Below, in pieces: positions 1 to 7,598 of a stretch of 28,912 nt of DNA. The stretch is from a virus. How positions within the stretch are numbered: the first letter of the stretch is position 1; each line of letters begins with the position of its first letter. Under the pieces are notes generated by a model, which saw only the letters and a list, made by a program, of their open reading frames with translations, made no database searches and was not told the origin of the DNA. Position numbers and translations under genes: made by a program. The stretch is from positions 1 to 28,912 of the IMG/VR virus record IMGVR_UViG_3300037189_011430; one strand, 5' to 3'.

Positions 1-205
1 CCGCATCCACCAGCGTCGGGTAGGGGTGGTTCAGGAAGCCCTTGACGTGGCCCAGGCCAGTGGCGCCGGGGTTCACCGGCCAGCGCGGGTCGAGGATGCT
101 GTCGGCCATGTAGGTCGCCGACGGCCCGGCCTCGGGGTTGCTGCCGCCGGTGCCGGGGGTGTAGCCGATGATGATCGCCGGCCCGGTTTCATGTGTCGCG
201 GTCAT
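1..205 (-). CDS. Hypothetical protein, 3' end cut by window edge
   Basis: The reading frame begins at ATG 205 and stays open to the left window edge, giving 68 visible residues that start MTATHETGPAIIIGYTPGTG. An AAGGAT Shine-Dalgarno sequence lies 7 bases before the ATG, which supports the start. It follows the major capsid gene, with a strong hairpin between them, so it is likely part of the virion or head-completion block. The visible part is rich in Gly, Pro and Asn and has no membrane segment. I do not recognise the family, and the missing C-terminus prevents a better call. Confidence 0.7.
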   Translation of the reverse strand, partial: MTATHETGPAIIIGYTPGTGGSNPEAGPSATYMADSILDPRWPVNPGATGLGHVKGFLNHPYPTLVDA

Positions 206-243
206 GCCGCCGATCCTTCTGCTGCTGCGGGTGGTGGGGGTGC

Positions 244-273
244 GACGCCGGGCACCCTGCGATGCCCGGCGTC
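244..273 (-). terminator. Strong hairpin after the major capsid gene, no U-tract
   Basis: Perfect 11-base arms (GACGCCGGGCA and TGCCCGGCGTC) surround an 8-base loop, just downstream of the capsid stop codon. On the minus strand it is followed by GCACCCCC, not a run of T, so it is not a classical intrinsic terminator. It may protect the 3' end of capsid mRNA or partly reduce read-through into the next gene. Confidence 0.5.
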
Positions 274-279
274 AGCAGG

Positions 280-1179
280 TCACGGCATGTTGCCGTAGAT
301 GCCCCGGAAGTTGCTCCAGCCGAAGCTGTAGCGCTCGGTCGCCTTGACCAGCAGGTTGTCGGTGGTGAAGTCGACGAACATATCGCTCTCGACCGGGTCG
401 CGCTTGAAGTGCCGCAGGCTCTTGGGCACATCGGTGCGGATGAACCACGACTTCGTGTTGGTCAGGAAGTCGTTGATCTTGTAGCCGCCGTTGAGGAAGT
501 TCAGCTTCCGCACCGCGTTGATGTCGTTGTCGGCGGTGCCGACGCGCAGCTCCGTCGACATCAGGCGCGAGGCGACGAACTGAAGCTCCGGCGGGATAAT
601 CATCTTCTCGGCGCGGATCAGCACGCGCAGGCCGGCGGCGTCCTTGTAGCGACGCACCGCGATCAGCGCATCCTGCATGGATGTCTCGTTCAGCTCGGCC
701 TGCACCACCGGCGTGTTGGCGACCACGCCAACGTCGATGGGGTGCGCCACGCTCAGCAGCGGCTGGCCGTCGCCGCCCAGGAAGGAGCTGGACGCGGCGT
801 TGTTCAGCACCGCCGCCGCATAGACCTCCTTGGTCTGCTGGAGGCTATGCCGCAGCGCGGTTGTGTTCGGGTTGAACTGCGACTTGTAGAGGTTGTCGCG
901 GATGGCGAACTTCGTCATCACGTAGCCCAGCGCGATGCCGATGTGCCGGTAGGTGGAGACGTAGCGCTCGCCCATGTCCTCGAAGGTCGTGCCGGCGCCT
1001 TCGGCGCGCTGCGAGGCGAGGCCCAGCAGCTTCATCTCCACGTCGCGCTCGGTCTGCATATCCGAGTCGCTGACCTCGAAGATGTCGGTCCACTCAGCCG
1101 GCAGCGTGTCGTACTGGCTGAAGATGTTGTTGAGGCCCGGCAACAGAAGGTCGCGGACCTGGGAGGTGGTGATAGCCAT
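280..1179 (-). CDS. Major capsid protein
   Basis: This 299-aa protein starts MAITTSQVRDLLLPGLNNIF. Length, position after scaffold-like and small structural genes, and the internal region around residues 125-150 (alanine-rich helix, then GGDGQPL and an AHP motif) resemble HK97-fold major capsid proteins of the Mu gpT type. The family forms the icosahedral head shell. No signal peptide or membrane segment is visible. The ATG at 1179 is preceded by GAGGAGAACC, a good ribosome-binding site suited to high expression. The assignment rests on recognised similarity and gene order rather than a search. Confidence 0.82.
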   Translation of the reverse strand: MAITTSQVRDLLLPGLNNIFSQYDTLPAEWTDIFEVSDSDMQTERDVEMKLLGLASQRAEGAGTTFEDMGERYVSTYRHIGIALGYVMTKFAIRDNLYKSQFNPNTTALRHSLQQTKEVYAAAVLNNAASSSFLGGDGQPLLSVAHPIDVGVVANTPVVQAELNETSMQDALIAVRRYKDAAGLRVLIRAEKMIIPPELQFVASRLMSTELRVGTADNDINAVRKLNFLNGGYKINDFLTNTKSWFIRTDVPKSLRHFKRDPVESDMFVDFTTDNLLVKATERYSFGWSNFRGIYGNMP

Positions 1180-1203
1180 CGAAGGTTCTCCTCAGCTTGC
1201 CGC

Positions 1204-1836
1204 TTAGATGCCGGCGTTGACGCGGAAGTCGTGCAGGGCCGGCGTCACCAGCGCGCGGGCGTAGGCCGAGGCGGTGTCGTTGTCGGGCTTGCTCGACCAG
1301 TCCAGCAGGCGCCAGACGGTGGATGTGCCGTTGCGAACCGAGGTGTCGATGGCCGCGAAGGACACGCCGGTCTGGAAGTTGCCGGGGCTGGTGGTGGCGG
1401 CGGTGGTGCCGATGGTGGTCACCGTGCCGGCCAGCGTGCCCAGGATACCGTTGAAGGTCTGGCCCAGGTCGCCCTTCGCCGGCGCAGAGCCGTCGTTGAA
1501 GCCATACTGGACCTCGAAAATCTCGAACGGGTCGTCGTAGACGTAGATGTCGGCGTCGGCGCCGTTCAGCGTGGTGGTGCCCGAGGCCCAGTAGGCCGCC
1601 GTGGCATCCTTGCCGCTGGTGTCGATCCACTTGATCGCCGCGACCACGCCGCGAATCTGATCGGACACGCCGGCCTTGTCGATGTAGCCGGTGGTCAGGA
1701 ACTTCACCGGATCACCGACGAAGATGTTGCTCGCCGTGCCGGAGGCGAGCCGGTACTTGGTCATCGCGCCATTCGGCATCTGACCGGCAACGCGACCCAC
1801 CGGGCGGAAGCCGAAGGGGGCATTGGTGTTCGCCAT
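1204..1836 (-). CDS. Probable virion structural (decoration-like) protein
   Basis: A 210-aa protein beginning MANTNAPFGFRPVGR, an N-terminal pattern I associate with phage head proteins encoded beside the major capsid gene. The sequence is rich in Gly, Thr, Ala and Asp with alternating hydrophobic residues, consistent with a beta-rich structural protein, and has no membrane segment or catalytic motif. It lies 24 bases upstream of the capsid gene in the same transcript. A GGAG sequence precedes the ATG at 1836. A decoration or head-stabilising role is an inference from position; a minor structural protein is equally possible. Confidence 0.6.
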   Translation of the reverse strand: MANTNAPFGFRPVGRVAGQMPNGAMTKYRLASGTASNIFVGDPVKFLTTGYIDKAGVSDQIRGVVAAIKWIDTSGKDATAAYWASGTTTLNGADADIYVYDDPFEIFEVQYGFNDGSAPAKGDLGQTFNGILGTLAGTVTTIGTTAATTSPGNFQTGVSFAAIDTSVRNGTSTVWRLLDWSSKPDNDTASAYARALVTPALHDFRVNAGI

Positions 1837-1872
1837 GGTGGGTGTCTCCGTTGCTTGGCGAGGAAGGGATCA

Positions 1873-1892
1873 CCGGCGGCCGAGGCCGCCGG
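1873..1892 (-). other. GC-rich hairpin ahead of the decoration-like gene
   Basis: Eight-base perfect arms (CCGGCGGC and GCCGCCGG) with a 4-base loop lie between the stop at 1902 and the ATG at 1836. No T-run follows on the minus strand. It could set relative expression of the capsid block, for example as an mRNA processing or stabilising element. Function is inferred. Confidence 0.4.
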
Positions 1893-1901
1893 CCTGGGCT
1901 G

Positions 1902-2465
1902 CTACTCGGCGAACCGCTGGCGCGACATGCGCTGGCGGCCCTCGGGCGTCGTCTCGGTGACCTCGACGTTGCTGCCGGGGTCGGTGAAGCTGTTCTTGCC
2001 GTCCATCTTCGCGTTGAAGTCGCGCTTGACGGTCTGCAACACGTCGCGGTTGACCTCGGCAAGGCGCTGCCGGTGACGATCCGCCAGCACGCGCGGGCGG
2101 TGCATCAGGATCAGGCCGCCATTGCGGATGAACTCGTCCTGCTCCTTCTCGCCGGGCAGCATCGGCGGCGCCAGCGATGGGAAGTCGGCACTGGTCACCG
2201 GGCGGAAGCGCTCGCGCGCCATGACGCCCTGCATGTTGCCGCGATCCTTCTCGCCCAACGTGCTTTCCCGCACCCAGCGCAGCTCGGTGTCGGGCGGGAT
2301 CAGGTGGGGCGGCACATGCAGGATGCTGTCGTTGTCGCCGCCCTCCTCGAAGTCTTCGCGGAGGTCGAACATGCGGTCGTCCTCCGCGCGGGAGGCGCGG
2401 GCATCACCCTGCGGCGGCGGCGCGGCAGGGACGGTGCTGGACAGGGGCGGGCGGGGGTTGGCCAT
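1902..2465 (-). CDS. Hypothetical protein in the head-assembly block
   Basis: A 187-aa soluble protein starting at ATG 2465 with an AAGG motif 9 bases upstream. The N-terminal 35 residues are Pro/Ala-rich and probably disordered; the middle carries a segment around residues 105-140 (EKEQDEFIRNGGLILMHRP) and the C-terminus is charged. It sits between the scaffold-like gene and the decoration-like gene, so an assembly or minor structural role is plausible. No enzymatic motif is visible and I do not recognise the family. Confidence 0.65.
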   Translation of the reverse strand: MANPRPPLSSTVPAAPPPQGDARASRAEDDRMFDLREDFEEGGDNDSILHVPPHLIPPDTELRWVRESTLGEKDRGNMQGVMARERFRPVTSADFPSLAPPMLPGEKEQDEFIRNGGLILMHRPRVLADRHRQRLAEVNRDVLQTVKRDFNAKMDGKNSFTDPGSNVEVTETTPEGRQRMSRQRFAE

Positions 2466-2469
2466 GTGC

Positions 2470-3378
2470 TTATGCCTTCAGGCTGTCGAGGTTCATCTTG
2501 CCGTCGGCGGCGAGCTTGCGGGCCAAAGCCCAGTATTCCGCCTCCGTCTGGCCGGATGCCTTGGCGAACTCGGACACGCGCGCCCGCATGTTGGCGGGGA
2601 TCGCGTCGACCGTGGTGCGAACACCAGTGCGACCGGGCAGCGCCGCACGACCGACCGGAGCCGGCCCGGCGCGATAGCCGGGGCGGTTCGGTGTCTGCTG
2701 CTGCTGCTGCACGGCCTGCACGTCCTGTTCCTCGGTCTGCTGGCCACCATCGCCACGGTTCACCGTGCCGGGGTAGCGGCGCTCGATCTGCTGCTCGACG
2801 AAGCTGAAGTATTCAGCCGTGTCGGGCTGTATCTCCAGGGCCTGGGCCGCCCGGTGCGCCTTCATCGCCTCACCACCCCAGGCGGGGTCGGTGCGGAAAC
2901 GGGGGTTGCGGTCGATCCACTCCTGGGTTTCAGCGCTGATCGTCGGCTGCGCGACCGTAGCCTGCGGCTGCGGCTGCGATGCCAGAGCTTCCTTGCGGGC
3001 GACCAGCGTCGAGAGCTGGACCTGCGCCGCCGCATGGGCCTTGGCGTCGCCATCGAGAAACGCCTGCTCAAGCTGAGCCTGGGTCGCACCGATGTCGCTG
3101 TCGATGGTCTGCGCTGTTGTGTGACGCACGGCCCTGATGGCGGCATCACGCTGGGTGCGGGTGGCTGCCAACTGATCCCTCAGCTCTGCGCGCTCGCGCA
3201 GCAACTGATCGACCCGCTTCGCCTCTCGCCTCGACTGGCCCTGCCGCTCGAAAGCAGCCTCAGCCCCGTCCGCACCATTGCCGGCTGGTGCGCCACCCTC
3301 ATGTGCCTGGGGCGATCCGGCAGGCGCCAGATCATCCTCGAAAGCACCATCCCCACCTGGGGGAAGCCCGTCTTCCAT
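2470..3378 (-). CDS. Scaffold-like head assembly protein
   Basis: A 302-aa hydrophilic protein. An acidic, Gly/Ala-rich N-terminus is followed by a charged helical region rich in Arg, Glu and Ala (about residues 45-135, coiled-coil-like), a Gln-rich linker (about 215-235) and a compact C-terminal segment ending MNLDSLKA. Composition, length and position between portal and capsid genes fit phage scaffolding proteins, which direct shell assembly and leave the head before packaging. I use ATG 3378; an in-frame TTG at 3402 would add eight residues, and neither start has a strong ribosome-binding site. Assignment is by context and composition. Confidence 0.6.
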   Translation of the reverse strand: MEDGLPPGGDGAFEDDLAPAGSPQAHEGGAPAGNGADGAEAAFERQGQSRREAKRVDQLLRERAELRDQLAATRTQRDAAIRAVRHTTAQTIDSDIGATQAQLEQAFLDGDAKAHAAAQVQLSTLVARKEALASQPQPQATVAQPTISAETQEWIDRNPRFRTDPAWGGEAMKAHRAAQALEIQPDTAEYFSFVEQQIERRYPGTVNRGDGGQQTEEQDVQAVQQQQQTPNRPGYRAGPAPVGRAALPGRTGVRTTVDAIPANMRARVSEFAKASGQTEAEYWALARKLAADGKMNLDSLKA

Positions 3379-3450
3379 TGTTCTACCATAGCGGCTTGAC
3401 AATCCACAAGAGGCAGCCGCGCGCCCCTCATGGGTTCGGCCTAATGCCGG

Positions 3451-3687
3451 TTACGCAAGCTCACGACCCGACAAGACGCGGTCGAGGAAGGCCCGCCCAG
3501 TGAGGGAGACGACGCATCGCCCCTCGACCTGCCGGAGTTGGTCGCGCATCTCGGTCAGGGCCTGGGTGGTCAGGCCGCTGGCCACCACCTCCTGGGCCAG
3601 GGCCTCGATGCTGCCGTCGCGCAGGCCATGGCTCAGCGCGTAGGCATCCCCCAGGAAGTCTTCGAGGGTCTTCGGGGTGGGGGTCAC
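3451..3687 (-). CDS. Small hypothetical protein
   Basis: A 78-aa protein from a GTG start at 3687 that overlaps the stop of the upstream gene as GTGA, indicating translational coupling. The sequence is amphipathic and mainly helical, with no cysteine pairs and no membrane segment. It is the last of a series of small genes before the scaffold-like gene. Not recognised; a minor head or regulatory role cannot be separated. Confidence 0.6.
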   Translation of the reverse strand: MTPTPKTLEDFLGDAYALSHGLRDGSIEALAQEVVASGLTTQALTEMRDQLRQVEGRCVVSLTGRAFLDRVLSGRELA

Positions 3688-4088
3688 GGCAAGGCCACCG
3701 TCTGGCGGCGGATGCTGCGCTTGCGGATCACGCGGGTGGCCGGGCCGGGCAGGGCGTCGATGCGGCCATCGCGCAGGGCGGCGAGCGCGTCGCGGTAGTC
3801 GATGACGAAGAAGCGGCTGAACCGGCAGCGTCGACCATCCCAGCGCAGCGCGTCGGGGCGCTGGGCGCTGACCACATCCCAGATGCGGCGACCGTAGGCG
3901 CGGATGAACTCGGCCTTGGTCATGTCGCCCGAACAGATGCGGAGGTCATCAGCCGTCCGCTTCCGGTGCCAGCCGCGCAGCAACTCGCCCGTGACTGGCC
4001 CCTTGGGGTTCAGCCGCAGGATGCGGGCGCGCACATGCGGGCCGCGCCGGGCCAGCCACGCGGCGGCGGTGGGGTGATCCCAGGTCAT
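3684..4088 (-). CDS. Hypothetical basic protein
   Basis: A 134-aa protein beginning MTWDHPTAAAWLARRGPHVR, with ATGA overlap to the upstream gene. It is rich in Arg and Trp and strongly basic, with a segment around residues 55-75 (DMTKAEFIRAYGRRIWDVV) that looks helical. Basic charge suggests nucleic-acid contact, but no defined DNA-binding fold is evident. The family is not recognised. Confidence 0.62.
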   Translation of the reverse strand: MTWDHPTAAAWLARRGPHVRARILRLNPKGPVTGELLRGWHRKRTADDLRICSGDMTKAEFIRAYGRRIWDVVSAQRPDALRWDGRRCRFSRFFVIDYRDALAALRDGRIDALPGPATRVIRKRSIRRQTVALP

Positions 4089-4453
4089 GCCGCACCCTCC
4101 GGCGACGGCTCGATCAGGTGCATCGGCGCGTCGCCGCTGGCGGCGATGTTGCTGGCCAGTGCGAGCATGCCGGCGCAGCGCCAGTTGTCGGTGTCGCCCC
4201 AGGCCCAGACATCGACCTCGCTCGGCCCCGTCTCCACCACCAGAACCGCCGAGCGCCCCGCGACCCGGCCGGCCTCGATGTCGTCGGCCATGTGGCGAAG
4301 CTGGGCCGGCACGTCGCGCAGGCTGCGCTCATATAGCTGCACCACCCGCAGCGCCGGCTTGCTGGCGGCTTCCCGCTCGGCGCCGCAGTCGCAGGGGCCG
4401 CAGGCAACGCCAGGGCCGCCCTGGGTGGCGCAATCGAGGCTATGCCCGCTCAT
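4085..4453 (-). CDS. Hypothetical protein with Cys-rich N-terminus
   Basis: A 122-aa protein starting MSGHSLDCATQGGPGVACGP. Four cysteines in the first 25 residues (C8, C18, C21, C23) could bind a metal. The rest is a compact alpha/beta-looking segment with VLVVETGPSEVDVWAWG, then an amphipathic helix. ATGA overlaps join it to both neighbours. It resembles small accessory phage proteins with an N-terminal zinc knuckle, but I do not recognise a named family. Confidence 0.62.
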   Translation of the reverse strand: MSGHSLDCATQGGPGVACGPCDCGAEREAASKPALRVVQLYERSLRDVPAQLRHMADDIEAGRVAGRSAVLVVETGPSEVDVWAWGDTDNWRCAGMLALASNIAASGDAPMHLIEPSPEGAA

Positions 4454-4839
4454 GTCAGCGGCGTCCTGCGGCTGCCGGCGAACTTGATGTTGCCGAAGCG
4501 CACCTCATCGCGGTCAATCTCGCAGAACCGGCCATCCGGCAGGTCGCCACGGCAGCCGGCCAGGGTGCGGGTCCAGATCGCCGAGGCGTCCATCATCGGG
4601 TAGGCGTAGGGCTTCAGCGACAGGTCGCTCTTGGCCCGCTCCAGCACCCGCCGGAGCTGCTGCTTGCAGTAGCCCTGCTCGGCCGCATCGCGCTGCGCCT
4701 GCAACTCCTCCGGCGTGGGGCCGAGTTCCTTGGCCGCCTCATCCGCCGGCAAAGGCGCGGCTGGCGGCGCTTCCGGGGTGAGTTCCTTGGGTTGGTCGGC
4801 GGTCAGCCCCGACCCCCAGGCATCGAGGTCTTCAGCCAC
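4450..4839 (-). CDS. Hypothetical protein
   Basis: A 129-aa protein. I place the start at GTG 4839, overlapping the TAG stop of the upstream gene (TAGTG), because GAGGAGGT lies 6 bases before it; a longer frame from GTG 4881 is open but would ignore this site. The N-terminal half is Pro/Ala/Glu-rich and probably flexible; the C-terminal half (about residues 60-125) has three cysteines and a folded look (SLKPYAYPMMDASAIWTRT). The family is not recognised. Confidence 0.62.
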   Translation of the reverse strand: MAEDLDAWGSGLTADQPKELTPEAPPAAPLPADEAAKELGPTPEELQAQRDAAEQGYCKQQLRRVLERAKSDLSLKPYAYPMMDASAIWTRTLAGCRGDLPDGRFCEIDRDEVRFGNIKFAGSRRTPLT

Positions 4840-5228
4840 TACAGCACCTCCTCGCGCAGCTTGCGTTGTACGGCCTGCCACTCCTCATAGCTGGAGCCAT
4901 GCGCGTGCAGCAGGAAGCGCAGCCGCCACGCCGGGGCGTTCTCGGCGCCCGCTGTCAGGTCTTCGACGACGACCCCGTTGGTGCGGATCACCAGCAGGCC
5001 ATGGCGGGTGTCGGGGCCTACCGCGTCCAGCAGCTCGTCGATGGAGCGGGTGACCCAGGCGCTCTTGACCACCAGATCGGCGCGCGGCGCGACGGTGCAG
5101 GAGGTCGAGAACATGCTGTAGGCCCGGCCGCACTCGCTGCGGCCATCATCGCGGCCCATCTGCACCTTGTAGCGGGCGCGCAGGGTGGCGAGGATCAGCG
5201 CCTCGATGGCCTTGGTGTCAGCCGGCAT
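4839..5228 (-). CDS. Hypothetical protein
   Basis: A 129-aa protein starting MPADTKAIEALILATLRARY at ATG 5228. The start is chosen over an upstream in-frame ATG at 5285 because GGGGAGG sits about 7 bases upstream and the longer version would overlap the previous gene by 68 bases with low-complexity residues. A helical N-terminus is followed by alternating strands (HGLLVIRTNGVVVEDLTAG). Soluble, no membrane segment. It lies in the small-gene run between portal and scaffold; the family is not recognised. Confidence 0.62.
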   Translation of the reverse strand: MPADTKAIEALILATLRARYKVQMGRDDGRSECGRAYSMFSTSCTVAPRADLVVKSAWVTRSIDELLDAVGPDTRHGLLVIRTNGVVVEDLTAGAENAPAWRLRFLLHAHGSSYEEWQAVQRKLREEVL

Positions 5229-5472
5229 CCTTGATCCTCCCCTGGAGGATGAGGTTGATGACCAGCCTGCCCTGCTCCGGTTCAAGGAAGCTCTGGATCG
5301 CCGGCTTCATGTCGCGGATGACATCGTCGATGGCAGCCGCAATCTCCGGCTCAATGGCGGCGATGATGCGCTCGCGCAGCTTCGCGCGGATGTTCCGCTC
5401 GATGCCCTCCAGCATGGCCTGCTGGGTTTCCGGGTGGGTCAGGCTCGCCCTGGTGCTATGCTGCATGCTCAT
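5218..5472 (-). CDS. Small helical hypothetical protein
   Basis: An 84-aa protein starting MSMQHSTRASLTHPETQQAM. It is almost entirely predicted helix, with charged and Ile/Ala-rich repeats (RIIAAIEPEIAAAIDDVIRD), so a coiled coil or small oligomer is likely. It overlaps the upstream stop as ATGA and the downstream gene by 11 bases. No family is recognised. Confidence 0.6.
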   Translation of the reverse strand: MSMQHSTRASLTHPETQQAMLEGIERNIRAKLRERIIAAIEPEIAAAIDDVIRDMKPAIQSFLEPEQGRLVINLILQGRIKDAG

Positions 5473-5951
5473 TCGCCGCGCCCCCGCAGCGCCTGCCGAC
5501 GCGCCTGCATGGCCTGAGGCGTGCCACGCACCACGCTGCCACCCTCCGGCATCTGCCGCTTCAGCGCCTTCGCCGTGCGGCCGACGGCGTCTGGCGATGC
5601 CACCGCCTCGGATACCACCGCGCCGGCCCGGTCGCGCGCCTGCACGACGCTGACGCCCGGCACGATGGCGGCGTCCTTCGGCTGCGGGTAGCCCAGCATG
5701 CGGGCCATCTGCGCGTCGTCGACGCCACGCCCAAAGGCGCGGGCCTTCTCGGCGTTGTTGGTCAGCAGGGTGCCATCCTCGGTCTGCACCCGGCGCTCGC
5801 CGCGCGCCCGGCCGGCGGGCAGCGCGTCCTCGTTGCCGGCCGCCACGAAGACGGCGTCCTTCGGGTGCTTCGGGTCGCGCATGGCGCGCACCTGGGCCTC
5901 GATGTCGACGCGCGGCTCCGGCGTCGACGGGGTGACGCGGCGGCGGGTCAT
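5469..5951 (-). CDS. Hypothetical protein
   Basis: A 160-aa protein. The start is ATG 5951, with AAGGAG 6 bases upstream and ATGA overlap with the preceding 45-aa gene; a longer open frame to 6161 runs through coding sequence of that gene in another frame and is rejected. The protein is charged and Ala/Arg-rich, with a segment GTLLTNNAEKARAFGRGVDD and a basic C-terminus ending QARRQALRGRGE. No membrane segment or known motif. The family is not recognised. Confidence 0.62.
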   Translation of the reverse strand: MTRRRVTPSTPEPRVDIEAQVRAMRDPKHPKDAVFVAAGNEDALPAGRARGERRVQTEDGTLLTNNAEKARAFGRGVDDAQMARMLGYPQPKDAAIVPGVSVVQARDRAGAVVSEAVASPDAVGRTAKALKRQMPEGGSVVRGTPQAMQARRQALRGRGE

Positions 5952-6085
5952 GCTGGCTCCTTGTCGGCCAACAACTGCCGCTCGACGGCGTCGGTGTCCC
6001 GCACCACGCGCACCGGCGACCACTCCAGCGTGGTGAACCGAAGGTGGTCGCGCACTGGCATGGGGATCACCAGCAGCTCGGCCAT
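5948..6085 (-). CDS. Small hypothetical protein (45 aa)
   Basis: A short gene encoding 45 residues, MAELLVIPMPVRDHLRFTTL onward, and ending LLADKEPA. The ATG at 6085 overlaps the TAA of the upstream Tad2-like gene (TAATG), and GAGGGAG lies about 9 bases before it. The stop overlaps the next ATG as ATGA. The tight junctions on both sides support it as a real gene despite its size. No family is recognised. Confidence 0.6.
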   Translation of the reverse strand: MAELLVIPMPVRDHLRFTTLEWSPVRVVRDTDAVERQLLADKEPA

Positions 6086-6414
6086 TACAGCGGCTCCCTC
6101 TCGTCGACGGTTTCCCAGTCCCGCGCCAGGATGTCGGTCTGGCTGGCCAACCACGCCACATGGCTGCCGTCGGCGGCGCGCATGATGATCGTCGGCGGCA
6201 AGGCGATGCCGGCCTCGGCGTAGTACGGCACCGTGGCCTCGGCCTGCGCCAGCACCCGCATCGGCTGCGCCAAGCAGAAGCGGAAGGGCGGCGGCTTCAC
6301 CAGCGCCAGCCACATGCCTTTGCCGTTCCACCCGGCGCGGCGCACGCGCATGCCGGCCTCCATGGCGCTGATGGCATGCCCGAAGCGCATGCCTTGATAC
6401 ATGGACGGGTCCAT
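6085..6414 (-). CDS. tad2: Tad2-like (DUF2829) Thoeris anti-defence protein
   Basis: A 109-aa protein with the hallmark blocks of the DUF2829/Tad2 family: MRFGHAISAMEAGMRVRRAG near residues 9-28, GWNGKGMWLAL at 28-38, and ADGSHVAWLASQTDILARDW at 81-100. Tad2 proteins are known to bind the cyclic ADP-ribose-type signal of Thoeris immunity and so block the abortive response. Between the blocks, residues about 40-73 form a longer spacer than in the shortest homologues. Start ATG 6414 overlaps the upstream stop (TGATG); an in-frame ATG at 6390 would match the usual N-terminus but lacks a well-spaced ribosome-binding site. It sits in the late gene block beside a GroES-like gene. Family membership is strong; activity is inferred. 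Confidence 0.85.
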   Translation of the reverse strand: MDPSMYQGMRFGHAISAMEAGMRVRRAGWNGKGMWLALVKPPPFRFCLAQPMRVLAQAEATVPYYAEAGIALPPTIIMRAADGSHVAWLASQTDILARDWETVDEREPL

Positions 6415-6839
6415 CAGCCGCCCACCACCTTGCCCAGGTCCACGTCGGCCGGCACCGTGGCCAGCACCGAGGTGTCGGGGATCAAGGTCAACTGCACGCC
6501 ACCCCACTTGAAGCGCTGCGCGGCGGCGCCGGCCGAGGGCCAGATGATGGCGTCGCCCGGCATGCAGCGCGGCCCGGTCGGGAAGCGCGCGGTGTCGCTC
6601 CAGCAGTTCTGCCCGGTCGCCAGCACCAGCCCGATGCGGCCCTGGTACTCGTCTTCCTTGACCACCATCGTCGGCATGATGATGCCGCCCGACGACTTCT
6701 GGTTCTCGGGGCGCACGTACTGGAGGCAGAGGAGCTGCCAGCCCTCTGGGTCGGGCAGCTCCAGGCCGGCGGCGCGCATCGCCGCCATCAGGTGGGGCGC
6801 GCGGGCCTGCACGTCCTCGGGGATGTCATCGAGCTTCAT
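6414..6839 (-). CDS. GroES-like co-chaperonin (Cpn10 family)
   Basis: A 141-aa protein with a Cpn10-type arrangement: EGWQLLCLQYVRPENQKSSG near residues 32-51, GGIIMPTMV at 51-59 (corresponding to the GGIxLP segment that leads into the mobile loop region), IGLVLATG at 69-76, and a C-terminal CMPGDAIIWP at 92-101 matching the GDxVxF block. Phages such as T4 encode GroES substitutes (Gp31) to fold their capsid protein in host GroEL. Its place between portal and capsid genes fits that role. An ATGA overlap couples it to the upstream gene. It has an N-terminal extension of about 30 residues compared with bacterial GroES. Confidence 0.78.
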   Translation of the reverse strand: MKLDDIPEDVQARAPHLMAAMRAAGLELPDPEGWQLLCLQYVRPENQKSSGGIIMPTMVVKEDEYQGRIGLVLATGQNCWSDTARFPTGPRCMPGDAIIWPSAGAAAQRFKWGGVQLTLIPDTSVLATVPADVDLGKVVGG

Positions 6840-7048
6840 TGGTCACCACCTTGATCGAGGGTCTTCCGCGATTCTGGGTCGATCAGCTCCAGCAGCTCGC
6901 GCTCAGCCTCCACGAAGCCGTCGATGCGGCCTGCGCGGAACTTGTACTCGGCGAAGTCCTTGGCCCCGCCGCGCGCCAGCTCATCCCCCTCCATGCGGCG
7001 CTTTTCGCGCAGCGTGCGGATGACCCGGCGGATCAGATCGGCGCTCAC
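6836..7048 (-). CDS. Small hypothetical protein
   Basis: A 70-aa, highly charged helical protein starting at GTG 7048 and overlapping the upstream stop as GTGA. The core (KDFAEYKFRAGRIDGFVEAE) resembles small phage proteins of unknown role found near the portal gene, but I cannot name a family. No cysteines or membrane segment. Confidence 0.6.
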   Translation of the reverse strand: MSADLIRRVIRTLREKRRMEGDELARGGAKDFAEYKFRAGRIDGFVEAERELLELIDPESRKTLDQGGDQ

Positions 7049-7296
7049 GCGACGTGCTGCTGGCCGATGCTGCGCCAGAAGCCACCCAGGTCGCCCCAGA
7101 CGAAGGGGATCGTCGGCGGCGCCGGCAGCAGCGAGCGCAGGCGGTCGCCGCGCGGGCCGGGCACATAGATGCCGGCCGGCAGGAACAGCGGCTGCGAGAT
7201 GCGACGCACGAAGGCGGCCGACATCTCGGCGACCGGGAACACCGAGCGCGCGACGGTCGACAGCAGCCAGGGCCGCAACTTGGGTTGGTTCAGCAT
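7045..7296 (-). CDS. Hypothetical protein
   Basis: An 83-aa protein starting MLNQPKLRPWLLSTVARSVF. It is moderately hydrophobic, rich in Pro, Arg and aromatic residues (PFVWGDLGGFWRSI near the C-terminus), but lacks a clear membrane segment. The ATG at 7296 overlaps the upstream stop region and AAGGGGGG lies about 11 bases before it. It is probably a minor head or connector-adjacent protein by position only. Confidence 0.58.
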   Translation of the reverse strand: MLNQPKLRPWLLSTVARSVFPVAEMSAAFVRRISQPLFLPAGIYVPGPRGDRLRSLLPAPPTIPFVWGDLGGFWRSIGQQHVA

Positions 7297-7598
7297 GGCA
7301 TCTTGCCCCCCTTGGGCCGGCCGGAGTTGTTCACCCGCACCTCACCGCCCGCCGAGAAGGCGGCCTCGGAAGGGTCGGCGACGGCATCCTGGCCCCCGCC
7401 GGCGGTGCGCGGCTCCAGCGTGTTCGGTGATGCCGCCGCGCCGGTGCGCCGCCGGGTGCTGGTCGGCGGCGGCAGCAGGTTCAGCTTCGGCGTCGGCGGC
7501 GGCGCGCTGGCGGCACGCACCATGGGGCCACGCCCGGCCTTGACCTCGGGCGGGCTGAAGCCGGGGCGCTGGCGGCGGGTGCGCGGTGTGCTGGCCAT
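7290..7598 (-). CDS. Pro/Arg-rich hypothetical protein
   Basis: A 102-aa protein immediately downstream of the portal gene, starting at ATG 7598 that overlaps the portal stop (TGATG). It is dominated by Pro, Arg, Ala, Thr and Gly, with repeated PPP and RRR patches and a C-terminus RVNNSGRPKGGKMPC, so it is probably disordered. No domain is recognised. Codon-position bias is hard to judge because of the composition; the exact overlap with the portal stop is the main support. Confidence 0.52.
   Translation of the reverse strand: MASTPRTRRQRPGFSPPEVKAGRGPMVRAASAPPPTPKLNLLPPPTSTRRRTGAAASPNTLEPRTAGGGQDAVADPSEAAFSAGGEVRVNNSGRPKGGKMPC

Noticed and set aside
193-2076. Long plus-strand open frame (627 codons)
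   Set aside because: It runs antisense to the capsid and structural genes; long frames of this kind arise from GC-rich codon use, and the product is Arg/Gly/Val/His-rich with no known domain.
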